64,000 bases of DNA from CALCKU01 sp964607445 (GCA_964607445.1 CAZSKN010000009.1:1-64000); one strand, 5' to 3'; counted from the first letter of the stretch, positions 35,289 through 43,669 are shown. Made by a program: numbers and translations. The notes: generated from the letters alone by a model not told the origin.

Positions 35289-36000
35289 ACGACCCATTTT
35301 ATCAGTACGAAATTTACACCGCTCCTATAAGTCTGGTGAAACTATTTTGCAGGTATTACGCGGCGCTGATATTGATATTTATCCCGGAGAGATGGTGGGT
35401 TTAATCGGGCCGTCTGGCTCAGGTAAGTCGACGTTGTTGCATGCAGCGGGGCTTCTTGAAAAACCCAATGCTGGCACGGTTTATATAAATGGGCGTGAAT
35501 GCTTGAAATTATCGGATGATAAACGTACGGCTATTCGGCGGGAAACCATAGGGGTTGTGTATCAATTCCACCATCTGCAAAAAGAATTTACAGCCGTCGA
35601 TAATGTAGTGATTCCGCAAATGATCGCCGGTAAGGCCCGCGCAGAATCAGAAGTGGAAGCGCGGCGGCTCTTGGCAATTATGGGTTTGTCTGAACGTGAA
35701 CATCATAAACCCTCGCAAATGTCTGGCGGTGAACAACAACGTGTGGCGATTGCGCGGGCAATTTCTAACCACCCGCAGATTTTGCTTGCGGATGAACCGA
35801 CAGGCAACCTTGATCCCAATACATCAAATAGCGTTTTTCAAAGCCTGTTTGATCTTACCCGTCTTGAAGGCGTCTCTGCCCTTGTCGCAACGCATAATAT
35901 GCATTTAACGCAATTTATGGACCGGGTATTGACCGTGCGTGACGGTCTGGTTGTCCCTTACACGCCTGACGTCACACGTGGGGCCACGCCAGCACTTTGA
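35281..36000 (+). CDS. lolD: Lipoprotein-releasing ABC transporter ATP-binding protein LolD
   Basis: A 239-residue ABC ATPase. Walker A GPSGSGKST, signature MSGGEQQRVAIARA, Walker B ILLADEPTGNLD and the H-loop VATHNM are intact. The ATG at 35281 overlaps the end of the permease gene by 8 bp and gives the normal N-terminus; the frame is open 36 nt further upstream without support. Confidence 0.96.
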   Translation: MSKRPILSVRNLHRSYKSGETILQVLRGADIDIYPGEMVGLIGPSGSGKSTLLHAAGLLEKPNAGTVYINGRECLKLSDDKRTAIRRETIGVVYQFHHLQKEFTAVDNVVIPQMIAGKARAESEVEARRLLAIMGLSEREHHKPSQMSGGEQQRVAIARAISNHPQILLADEPTGNLDPNTSNSVFQSLFDLTRLEGVSALVATHNMHLTQFMDRVLTVRDGLVVPYTPDVTRGATPAL

Positions 36001-36042
36001 GTTAGCGCTTAATTGAATTTGCCGCGCGCATTGATATAAAAT

Positions 36043-37359
36043 CTATGTCGTCGGTTTGCGTTCGAGGTGTTTGGATATCAGATAAAATGCGACGCCGACT
36101 AAAATCACGCAGACGCCAAAAAGCGCTTTCTGGGGTTCTTCTTTGACAACATAAAATAGGGTGAACGCTGTGAGGGCAAGATAAATTAGAGGAACGATTG
36201 GATAGCCCCAGGTTTTGTAGGGACGTGGCAGATCGGGTTCACGATACCGTAGGATAAATACACCCAATACAGCTAAAAAGCTATTAAAGGCCAGCATAGC
36301 TCCGGCAAAGATAACAATGGTTTTAAAGCTGGATGTCAGGATAAAAATAAGGGCAATCGCGGATTGAAAATATATGGCATTACGGGGCAGCTTTTCTGTA
36401 TTGGTTTTACCCAGAAACCGTAATGCCGGAAAGTCTTCACCAATAGCTTGTAAGGCTCGCGGGCCCGCGAGTGTCATAGCGCTAACGGTCGAAATCAGAA
36501 GTATGGCCAACATGCCACCTGCAATACGCGCGCCGGTTTCACCAAAGATGTTTTGTGCTGAAATATAGCCAATTTCGACCTTATTGACGAGTTCTTCAAT
36601 TGGAGCCGTATAAAGGAATACATAATTCAGTAATACATAAAGCCCCATGACGAGACCCGTACCCAATATTAATATGCGTGGTAGATCACGTTGAGGGTTT
36701 TCAAGCTCGCCGCTGATATATGTTGCGGCATTCCATCCGGTATAGGCGTAAGATACATAGATGAGGGAGATTGCGAAAGCGCCGCTTTTGATAACATCTA
36801 GGTCACCCGAAACGGGTGTAATTGTCAAAGGTTGCGGAGATTGGGTGAAGAGGAAAGCAGCGAAACAAAAACAAAGAATAAGTCCGATTTTGAATGCTGT
36901 GAATATGGTTTGAAACCGGCTGCTATCGTTACGGTTACGTCCATGAATTAAGGTGACAATGATGACCAGTAAACAAGCCAATAACTTTTGTGTGGCATTG
37001 CTATAATCGCCGGGGATGGCTGCCGTGCTATATTTACCAAAAGCAATGGCAACCGCAGCAATCGGAGCTGCAAACCCAATCGTTGCAGATATCCAGCCCG
37101 AGATGAAACCCGCGACCGGATGGTAAATACGACCAAGAAAATTATATTCACCTCCAGATCGCGGCAAGGCTGCCCCGAGCTCTGCGTAAGATGCAGCGCC
37201 GCACATGGCGGCGATTCCACCAAAAATCCATAATAATAGAATTGGAAACCCCGTCTTGATGTCTACGAGTTGGAAGCCGAGACTGGTGAAAACACCTGTT
37301 CCCACCATATTGGCAATTATCACGGCGGTCGCTGCACGTGGGGAATAAAACTGTGACAC
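36043..37359 (-). CDS. APC-superfamily amino acid permease
   Basis: A 438-residue transporter with about 12 hydrophobic helices. The first helix carries the unwound substrate motif AANMVGTGVF-like (IIANMVGTGVFTSLG), and the loop ELGAALPRSGGEYNFLGR is characteristic of the APC family. The frame stays open to 37491, but the GTG at 37357-37359 is chosen as the start because GAGG lies 5 nt upstream and it gives the family N-terminus (SQFYSPRAATAV); the extra 44 codons run into the divergent SOS-type promoter. The substrate cannot be told. It is a single gene facing away from dnaE. Confidence 0.88.
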   Translation of the reverse strand: MSQFYSPRAATAVIIANMVGTGVFTSLGFQLVDIKTGFPILLLWIFGGIAAMCGAASYAELGAALPRSGGEYNFLGRIYHPVAGFISGWISATIGFAAPIAAVAIAFGKYSTAAIPGDYSNATQKLLACLLVIIVTLIHGRNRNDSSRFQTIFTAFKIGLILCFCFAAFLFTQSPQPLTITPVSGDLDVIKSGAFAISLIYVSYAYTGWNAATYISGELENPQRDLPRILILGTGLVMGLYVLLNYVFLYTAPIEELVNKVEIGYISAQNIFGETGARIAGGMLAILLISTVSAMTLAGPRALQAIGEDFPALRFLGKTNTEKLPRNAIYFQSAIALIFILTSSFKTIVIFAGAMLAFNSFLAVLGVFILRYREPDLPRPYKTWGYPIVPLIYLALTAFTLFYVVKEEPQKALFGVCVILVGVAFYLISKHLERKPTT

Positions 37360-37456
37360 ATCAACCTCGTTTATATGGGGACGTTTTTTCAAATAGAGGA
37401 GGTGGGCCAAAATGAGAACCAATCTCCATAAATAAGGTGTGTGTATGATAAGTCCC

Positions 37457-37486
37457 TTGACAAGAGAGAGGGGATATTTGTATAAG
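37457..37486 (+). promoter_or_regulatory. Strong sigma70-type promoter upstream of the small membrane ORF and dnaE
   Basis: TTGACA at 37457-37462 and TATAAG at 37481-37486 are separated by 18 bp. This is the best promoter match I find in the window. The predicted start is near 37493, leaving a leader of about 35 nt before the ATG at 37528. The -10 element shares its last base with a LexA operator. Confidence 0.75.
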
Positions 37487-37500
37487 AACAAAAAGTGAAC
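37486..37500 (+). promoter_or_regulatory. LexA operator GAAC-N7-GAAC overlapping the -10 and start site
   Basis: GAAC at 37486-37489, seven bases (AAAAAGT), then GAAC at 37497-37500. Read on the other strand this is GTTC-N7-GTTC, the established LexA box of alphaproteobacteria such as Caulobacter and Rhodobacter. It starts on the last base of the -10 element and covers the predicted start site, the ideal place for repression. The same operator occurs in the lexA promoter of this window. Confidence 0.82.
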
Positions 37501-37527
37501 ATTTGGAGTTTAACTGGGGATAATCAC

Positions 37528-37620
37528 ATGAAGCAACTTGTTATGGATATTAGTGCAGGTATGGTTATGGCAGGATTCGTGTCCATGATGACAATATGGA
37601 TGGTTGTGCTGGGGGGGTAG
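37528..37620 (+). CDS. SOS-controlled 30-residue membrane peptide, candidate SidA-like division inhibitor
   Basis: ATG at 37528 to TAG at 37618-37620 encodes 30 residues. GGGGA at 37516-37520 lies 7 nt upstream. The peptide opens with a short polar stretch (MKQLVMD) followed by one hydrophobic segment of about 21 residues (roughly 8-28), rich in Met (seven in all) with a Trp near the end (TIWMVVLGG). It lies directly behind a consensus promoter with a perfect LexA operator. Caulobacter SidA is a 29-residue, LexA-repressed, single-pass inner-membrane protein that blocks division through FtsW/FtsN; size, topology and control agree. I cannot align the two from memory, so homology is inferred. 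dnaE follows 72 bp downstream with no terminator, so the two may be co-transcribed. Confidence 0.75.
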   Translation: MKQLVMDISAGMVMAGFVSMMTIWMVVLGG

Positions 37621-37692
37621 CTCAATGACTGAGCATATATCTCCATAGTTTTAGACCGAAGTGTTTATGAATAAGGTTTTATAGGGGATCAT

Positions 37693-40600
37693 ATGAGCGC
37701 ACCGTTACAATTTGTGCACTTGCGCTCTCGGTCTCCATATTCAATGCTCGAGGGTGCATTGAAAATGAAAGAGACAGCAGCGCGCGCGCGCGAATGGCGA
37801 ATGCCAGCTTTGGCCTTAACCGATACGAATAACATGTGCGGCGCTCTGGAGTTTTCCGATATTATGACCAGTGCCGGTGTCCAGCCTATTATGGGGGTAA
37901 CACTCTCGATAGATTTGGGCTTGGCGGATCAACCCGGTATTATAAGGCGAGAACCTGAAGGTACTTTGGCGTTACTAGCTCAAAATGAGCAGGGTTATGG
38001 CAACCTCATGGCATTGTCGAGTTCTGCCTATCTTGATGTCGAGCCGACAGATATTCCGCATATAAAAGCCGAAAAGCTAAAATCATTGAATGCGGGTGTT
38101 ATTGCTTTAACGGGTGGGCCTGATGGCGCGTTGAATAGGTTGATTTGTGACGATAGATTAGGCGACGCTGAACGTTGGTTGGATCAACTTATAATATTGT
38201 TTCCTGATAGATTATATGTGGAATTACAGCGTCACAAAAGCCCCGAGGAAATTAAGGCTGAAAAAACATTGATTGCTTGGGCTTATGAAAAGTCATTACC
38301 ATTAGTAGCTACGAATGAGCCCTATTTTCTCGATCCTGATTTGCATAAGTCTCATGATGCATTATTGGCGATATCAGAAGGCTCATATGTGCTAGAAAAG
38401 AACCGTCGGAAAGTCTCGCCGGATCATTATTTTAAATCGCCAGAACAAATGGCGGCTTTGTTTGCTGATCTTCCGGAAGCTATTGAAAACACTTTAGATA
38501 TAGCTATGCGCTGTGCTTATAAATCTGAAAAACGCAAACCCATTCTGCCGAATTTTGGGGATGGGTCGTTAAGTGAAGGTGATATTTTAGCCCAACAAGC
38601 GCGCGATGGGCTTGAGGCCCGTTTAGAAAAGATCGATATGGCGGCGACGCGTGAAGCCTATTTTGATCGATTGGATTTCGAGTTAGACGTTATTCGGGAA
38701 ATGGGCTTTCCGGGATACTTTTTGATCGTATCCGATTTTATTAAATGGGCAAAAGAAATGGCTATTCCGGTCGGGCCGGGACGCGGGTCGGGGGCGGGGT
38801 CGGTCGTGGCCTGGTCTTTGACGATTACCGATCTTGACCCATTGCGTTATGGTTTGCTGTTTGAGCGGTTTTTAAACCCCGAACGTGTATCTATGCCAGA
38901 TTTCGATATTGATTTTTGTCAGGAAAGACGCGGTGAGGTTATCCGCTATGTTCAGGAAAAATACGGAGACGATCAAGTTGCCCATATTATCACTTTCGGA
39001 ACCTTGCAGGCGCGGGCCGTTGTGCGCGATGTCGGACGGGTATTACAAATGCCGTTGGGACAAGTTGACCGTCTGGCCAAATTAGTGCCTTCGAATCCTG
39101 CTAGCCCCGTGACGTTAGCGGAAGCGATTACTATGGAAAAGGGATTGCGCGAGGCTCGTGATAGTGAACCTGCCGTGCGTGAACTCCTAGATACAGCATT
39201 GAAACTCGAAGGTCTTTATCGCAATGCCTCTACCCATGCGGCGGGAGTGGTGATCGGTGATCGTCCATTGACCGAATTGATCCCGCTTTACCGGGACCCG
39301 CGGTCTGATATTCCGGCTACACAATTTACCATGAAATGGGCCGAGAAGGCGGGTCTTGTAAAATTCGATTTTCTCGGGCTGAAAACGCTTACGGTGATTG
39401 ACCGCGCCTTAAAATATCTTGCGGCACAAGATATTGTTCTGGACCTCGATAATGTCAGTACGAATACACCAGAAGCGTATAAATATTTAGAAGAAGGTTT
39501 ATCGGCAGGTGTGTTTCAGCTTGAAAGTTCAGGCATGCGGGACGTGCTTCGCAAAATGGCACCAGACTCTATCGAGGAATTAACTGCGCTGATCTCGCTT
39601 TATCGTCCGGGACCGATGAAAAATATCGACACCTATATTGATCGAAAATTTGGACGCATAGAGATCGCCTATCCGCATCCTATGTTGGAAGATATTTTAA
39701 AAGAAACTTACGGGATTATTATCTACCAAGAACAGGTTATGCAGATTGCGCAAGTGTTGTCGGGATACTCACTTGGCGAGGCCGATATATTGCGCCGGGC
39801 TATGGGTAAGAAAGACCAGGCTGAAATGGACCGTCAACGCTCTCGGTTCGTTGAAGGTGCGGCGAAAAACAATGTCGAGAGTAAACTTTCCAATAGTATT
39901 TTTGACCTCGTCAATGAGTTTGCGGGCTATGGATTTAACAAGTCCCACGCGGCAGCTTATGCTATGATATCATTTCGAACGGCCTATCTTAAAGCTGTTT
40001 ATCCGACAGAATTTGTAGCCGCGACTATGAGCCTTGATATTACCAATGTTGAAAAATTAGCCCAGTTTTATCAAGAAGCAAAGCGGATGGGAGTCGAAAT
40101 TGTTCCACCGAGTGTTAATGTCTCATTTGCCGATTTCGAAGTTAAAGACGGGGCCGTGTTATATGCTTTAGGGGCTTTGAAAAATGTGGGTGTCGAGGCC
40201 ATGCGACATGTTGTGGTCGAACGTGAAACGCATGGGCCGTTTCTAGATTTGTTTGATTTTGCTCGCCGTGTTGATACGCGTATTGTCAATAAACGCGCCT
40301 TTGAAAATTTGGCCCGCGGCGGTGCATTTGATTGTTTGGAACCCAATCGCGCCCGAGCACAAGCCTCGGCGTCAATATTGCAATCAATTGGTGCGCGTGC
40401 GGCTCAGGAACGGGCGTCGTCACAAGTGAGTCTGTTTGGTGATGCTGTTGAAAATATGGTCGAGCCTGACCTGCCGACACCTGTGCCTTGGGAAAAAATC
40501 GAACAACTTGACCACGAATTGACCGCTATCGGGTTTTATTTGGGCGGGCACCCATTGGAAGGATTTGCACAGGTTTTAAAGCGTAAAAAAGTGGTGTTAT

Positions 40601-41142
40601 CCTCTGATATTGATATGAAATATAAAGCAGGAATGCGGGCTATGCGGTTTGCCGGGGTCGTGCGGAAACGCCAAGAACGCATGTCCAAACGCGGTAAACG
40701 CTTTGCCTATTTATCTTTGTCTGATTCTGCCGGAGATTTTGAAGTCTTTGTCGGTGAAGACTTATTAACGTCCAGTCGATCGATATTGGAAGCCGGATCA
40801 ATTGTAGAAGTGACCGCGAAAGTGGATGAACGGGACGGCGAAATGAAGATTTTTTCCAACACGATAGCCGCTTTGGAAATGAGTACGGCAGCACGAGTGG
40901 CAGGGCTTAAAATTCGCCTTAGGTCAGCATCTATTGAAAATCTCGATGCTTTACAGAAATGCCTTGAAACCCTTAAAACGGCACCGGCAAAATCTATGGG
41001 ATATATCGAAATTATTGCCCCTTTAGGCGAACACCGGGAAGGACATTGGCGGTTGCCGGGTAAAATCGGTGTGGACGGGGCTGTGCAGGCCGCAATTAAA
41101 GCCACAAAATTGGTCGAAACGATTGAAGAAATCGCCGCTTAA
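37693..41142 (+). CDS. dnaE: DNA polymerase III alpha subunit
   Basis: A 1149-residue replicative polymerase of the DnaE1 type. The N-terminal PHP domain starts at FVHLRSRSPYSMLEG. The polymerase core shows GPGRGSGAGSVVAW and the catalytic PDFDIDFCQERR, followed by the fingers region and YGIIIYQEQVMQIAQ. The C-terminus carries the helix-hairpin-helix region, an OB-fold (near residues 970-1060) and the tau-binding tail. Length is typical (E. coli 1160). AGGGGA precedes the ATG. It lies behind an SOS-type promoter and may have its own promoter in the 72-bp gap. Confidence 0.98.
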   Translation: MSAPLQFVHLRSRSPYSMLEGALKMKETAARAREWRMPALALTDTNNMCGALEFSDIMTSAGVQPIMGVTLSIDLGLADQPGIIRREPEGTLALLAQNEQGYGNLMALSSSAYLDVEPTDIPHIKAEKLKSLNAGVIALTGGPDGALNRLICDDRLGDAERWLDQLIILFPDRLYVELQRHKSPEEIKAEKTLIAWAYEKSLPLVATNEPYFLDPDLHKSHDALLAISEGSYVLEKNRRKVSPDHYFKSPEQMAALFADLPEAIENTLDIAMRCAYKSEKRKPILPNFGDGSLSEGDILAQQARDGLEARLEKIDMAATREAYFDRLDFELDVIREMGFPGYFLIVSDFIKWAKEMAIPVGPGRGSGAGSVVAWSLTITDLDPLRYGLLFERFLNPERVSMPDFDIDFCQERRGEVIRYVQEKYGDDQVAHIITFGTLQARAVVRDVGRVLQMPLGQVDRLAKLVPSNPASPVTLAEAITMEKGLREARDSEPAVRELLDTALKLEGLYRNASTHAAGVVIGDRPLTELIPLYRDPRSDIPATQFTMKWAEKAGLVKFDFLGLKTLTVIDRALKYLAAQDIVLDLDNVSTNTPEAYKYLEEGLSAGVFQLESSGMRDVLRKMAPDSIEELTALISLYRPGPMKNIDTYIDRKFGRIEIAYPHPMLEDILKETYGIIIYQEQVMQIAQVLSGYSLGEADILRRAMGKKDQAEMDRQRSRFVEGAAKNNVESKLSNSIFDLVNEFAGYGFNKSHAAAYAMISFRTAYLKAVYPTEFVAATMSLDITNVEKLAQFYQEAKRMGVEIVPPSVNVSFADFEVKDGAVLYALGALKNVGVEAMRHVVVERETHGPFLDLFDFARRVDTRIVNKRAFENLARGGAFDCLEPNRARAQASASILQSIGARAAQERASSQVSLFGDAVENMVEPDLPTPVPWEKIEQLDHELTAIGFYLGGHPLEGFAQVLKRKKVVLSSDIDMKYKAGMRAMRFAGVVRKRQERMSKRGKRFAYLSLSDSAGDFEVFVGEDLLTSSRSILEAGSIVEVTAKVDERDGEMKIFSNTIAALEMSTAARVAGLKIRLRSASIENLDALQKCLETLKTAPAKSMGYIEIIAPLGEHREGHWRLPGKIGVDGAVQAAIKATKLVETIEEIAA

Positions 41143-41195
41143 GCTGACCGTGTTAAAAAAATCCAGCATATAGGCTGTGAGGCCCGTGGGCCCCT

Positions 41196-41224
41196 TTGAG
41201 ATAAAGCTTGCATAATGTGATAAC
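41196..41224 (+). promoter_or_regulatory. Probable rpsB promoter
   Basis: TTGAGA (41196-41201), 17 bp, GATAAC (41219-41224). It would start transcription near 41231 and leave a leader of about 120 nt before rpsB, long enough for ribosomal-protein autoregulation. The match is moderate. Confidence 0.4.
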
Positions 41225-41289
41225 TCTGTTAAAGGGCGAGGCTTAAATCGCACGCGGGTGCCGGTTTTGACCATATAGGTCTTAATCGA

Positions 41290-41336
41290 TTCCGGTGGAA
41301 CTTTTGTTTCTACACCCCGCGTCAGGCCAACCGGAA
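41290..41336 (+). promoter_or_regulatory. Leader hairpin next to the rpsB Shine-Dalgarno
   Basis: TTCCGGT (41290-41296) pairs perfectly with ACCGGAA (41330-41336) around a 33-nt loop. The 3' arm runs straight into the Shine-Dalgarno AGAGGAG (about 41337-41343). S2 is known to repress its own operon in several bacteria through a leader structure; a similar role is inferred here. A 13-bp palindrome GACC-ATATA-GGTC lies just upstream at 41269-41281. Confidence 0.4.
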
Positions 41337-41349
41337 AGAGGAGATATCC

Positions 41350-42525
41350 ATGGCTTTACCTGAATTTTCAATGCGTCAATTACTTGAGGCGGGTGTGCAT
41401 TTCGGACATCAAACGCATCGTTGGAACCCGAAAATGGCACCGTACATATTTGGTGCTCGTTCAAATATTCATATTTTAGATTTATCCCAAACTGTTCCGC
41501 TTTTGCATCAAGCCTTGGTTCAGGTACGCGAAACGGCATCAAAAGGCGGGCGTATTCTCTTTGTAGGCACGAAGCGTGCAGCCTCTGATCCGGTTTCGAC
41601 AGCGGCGAAACGATGTGCGCAATATTATGTCAATCACCGTTGGTTAGGGGGAATGTTGACCAATTGGAGCACAATCTCCAAATCTATTGGTCGGTTACGT
41701 GAACTCGAAGGTATTCTAGGCGAAGAAGGTCAAAATTCTTCAGGTCTCACTAAAAAAGAACTCTTGAAAATGACGCGCGAGATGGAAAAGCTTGATAAAG
41801 CTTTGGGCGGTATTAAGGATATGGGGGGTAAGCCCGATCTTATGTTCGTGATTGATACCAATAAGGAAGCTATAGCGATTAAAGAAGCGCGCCGTCTGGA
41901 CATTCCGGTTATTTCAATTCTGGATTCAAATTGTGATCCCGAGCACGCTGATTTCCCAATTCCGGGGAATGACGACGCGGCACGGGCTATCAGCTTATAT
42001 TGTGATTTGATCGCTGATGCCGTTTTGGATGGTATGACAGAGTCACAAGTGAATATGGGTGTAGATATTGGTGCTGCGGCCAATCCCGTAGAAATGGCTA
42101 TTGCTGCACCTGAGGTGACGCCGACGGCAACAGCTGTTGCTGAAGCGCCTATTGAAGCCGCTGTAGCGGCGCCCGAAGTTGAAGCGCCAGCCGTCACGGA
42201 TCCGGCCGAAGATATGTCTGAATATCTACGTGTCACGCGTGAATATGATGCCGCAGCTGATGAAGCCGTTGTGACCAAGATCGAAAAACATCTCGGAGCG
42301 TCATTGAAGAGTCGCGATGCAAAATACGTCGCGTGCTCAGACGAAACCGAACTTGAAACCATTGTAAATGGATTTATGAAAAAGACGCTCGGTATAGACG
42401 ACAAAGAAGCCGCGATGGAAAAGGTGAAGGCTGTGTGTACAACCATGAAGCCAACACGGATGAAGAACCGCGTAACGTTTTATTACTTGCTTGCTAAAAA
42501 CGAAGGTAAATTGGGCGAATTTTAA
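41350..42525 (+). CDS. rpsB: 30S ribosomal protein S2 fused to a C-terminal DUF2853 domain
   Basis: A 391-residue protein, about 140-150 residues longer than usual S2. Residues 1 to about 235 are canonical S2: MRQLLEAGVHFGHQTHRWNP, FVGTKRAA, RWLGGMLTNW, and FVIDTNKEAIAIKEARRL, then PGNDDAARAISLYC. A 50-residue Ala/Glu/Pro-rich linker follows. Residues 289-391 match DUF2853 throughout: the MSEYL opening, YVACSDETELE, FMKKTLGI, and the terminal RVTFYYLLAKNEGKL. DUF2853 is normally a free protein of about 105 residues with no known function. An in-frame ATG at 42214 begins exactly at the domain, without a strong Shine-Dalgarno. AGAGGAG precedes the main ATG; tsf follows after 83 bp. Confidence 0.95.
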   Translation: MALPEFSMRQLLEAGVHFGHQTHRWNPKMAPYIFGARSNIHILDLSQTVPLLHQALVQVRETASKGGRILFVGTKRAASDPVSTAAKRCAQYYVNHRWLGGMLTNWSTISKSIGRLRELEGILGEEGQNSSGLTKKELLKMTREMEKLDKALGGIKDMGGKPDLMFVIDTNKEAIAIKEARRLDIPVISILDSNCDPEHADFPIPGNDDAARAISLYCDLIADAVLDGMTESQVNMGVDIGAAANPVEMAIAAPEVTPTATAVAEAPIEAAVAAPEVEAPAVTDPAEDMSEYLRVTREYDAAADEAVVTKIEKHLGASLKSRDAKYVACSDETELETIVNGFMKKTLGIDDKEAAMEKVKAVCTTMKPTRMKNRVTFYYLLAKNEGKLGEF

Positions 42526-42608
42526 TCGCATTACCTTCATTTGATTTTGTCTGACCTCTCCTCGGGGCGGCGGACATGGTTTAATTTACTCACTCAAAGG
42601 AGATAACT

Positions 42609-43532
42609 ATGGCTCAGATAACAGCCGCTCTCGTGAAAGAACTGCGTGATAAAACATCCGCAGGTATGATGGATTGTAAAAAAGCGCTATCTGAAAATGA
42701 TGGTGATCTTGAAGCGGCTATTGATTGGTTGCGTAAAAAAGGTATCGCGAAAGCTGACAAAAAAGCCGGGCGTATTGCAGCCGAAGGTTTGGTCGCAGTT
42801 GCATTAGCTGACAAAGTCGGGGCTTTGGTTGAAGTTAATTCTGAAACTGATTTTGTCGCGCGCAATGACGGATTTCAGGCGGCTGTGGCCGAAGTTTCCC
42901 AGCTTGCGCTGACTGTCGACAGTTCAGAAGCTTTAGCCGCAGCAAAAACAGCAAGCGGTGAAAATGTAACGGACTACCTAACAAAACTTGTCGGCACTAT
43001 CGGTGAGAACATGAGCTTTCGTCGCATGACGAAGTTGACGGTCTCTGAGGGTGTGGTTGCTGGATATATGCATAATTCTGTGACTGAGGGCATGGGTAAG
43101 ATCGGCGTGCTTGTCGCGCTAGAATCATCAGGTGATAAGACCGCCTTGCAAAACCTTGCTAAGAAAATTGCTATGCATGTGGCGGCGACAAGCCCATTGG
43201 CGCTTGGCGTTGATGACCTTGATCCTGCTGTGGTGGAAATGGAACGTAAAGCTTTATCTGATGAAGCGCGTGAGTCTGGAAAACCCGAAGCTATTATTGA
43301 AAAAATGGTTGAGGGTCGCATGACGAAATTCTTCAATGAATCTGTTTTGATGTCACAGATTTTTGTTATGGACGGCGAGCGCAGTATCGAACAGCTTATT
43401 GCTGCCGAAGGAAAAGCGCTCGGGGCTGAGATTAAACTTTCCGCATATTCGCGCATGGAACTGGGCGAAGGTATCGAGAAAAAAGAAGAAGATTTTGCCT
43501 CAGAAGTCGCCAAAACGGTTGCTGGCAGCTAG
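42609..43532 (+). CDS. tsf: Elongation factor Ts
   Basis: A 307-residue nucleotide exchange factor for EF-Tu. The N-terminal UBA-like domain has LRDKTSAGMMDCKKAL, and the core shows EVNSETDFVARNDGF. AAGGAG lies 7 nt before the ATG. It follows rpsB as in nearly all bacteria. Confidence 0.98.
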   Translation: MAQITAALVKELRDKTSAGMMDCKKALSENDGDLEAAIDWLRKKGIAKADKKAGRIAAEGLVAVALADKVGALVEVNSETDFVARNDGFQAAVAEVSQLALTVDSSEALAAAKTASGENVTDYLTKLVGTIGENMSFRRMTKLTVSEGVVAGYMHNSVTEGMGKIGVLVALESSGDKTALQNLAKKIAMHVAATSPLALGVDDLDPAVVEMERKALSDEARESGKPEAIIEKMVEGRMTKFFNESVLMSQIFVMDGERSIEQLIAAEGKALGAEIKLSAYSRMELGEGIEKKEEDFASEVAKTVAGS

Positions 43533-43569
43533 CTAGCCAAATTTAGTGGACAAAAGTCCATGTAATTAC

Positions 43570-43599
43570 AGCGGCGTGTCATATTTTTGACGCGCTGCT
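43570..43599. terminator. Strong hairpin in the tsf-pyrH gap, possible terminator or regulator
   Basis: AGCGGCGTGTCA (43570-43581) pairs with TGACGCGCTGCT (43588-43599) over 12 bp with two wobble pairs and a 6-nt loop. No T-run follows, so factor-independent termination would be weak. It lies 37 bp after tsf and 70 bp before pyrH, and contains a TTGACG that could be a -35 for pyrH. Confidence 0.4.
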
Positions 43600-43669
43600 C
43601 CGTTAAATATTGTACCCCCGTATAGGCAATTCGAGGCGAGTCGTTTATAGCGACGAGAAGGGGAACGTT

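Noticed and set aside
37360..37491. N-terminal extension of the permease gene by 44 codons
   Set aside because: The frame is open but has no good Shine-Dalgarno at its first ATG, overlaps the SOS-type promoter, and GTG 37359 has GAGG 5 nt upstream and gives the family N-terminus.
41181..41192. GGCCC-GT-GGGCC palindrome after dnaE as a terminator
   Set aside because: The loop would be too small and no T-run follows; kept only as a GC-rich spot.
41730..42446. 238-codon open frame on the minus strand inside rpsB
   Set aside because: It is the antisense shadow of the rpsB coding frame; Ser/Ala-rich composition and no family signature.
42974..43513. 179-codon open frame on the minus strand inside tsf
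   Set aside because: Antisense shadow of tsf, Ser-rich, no motif, no ribosome binding site.
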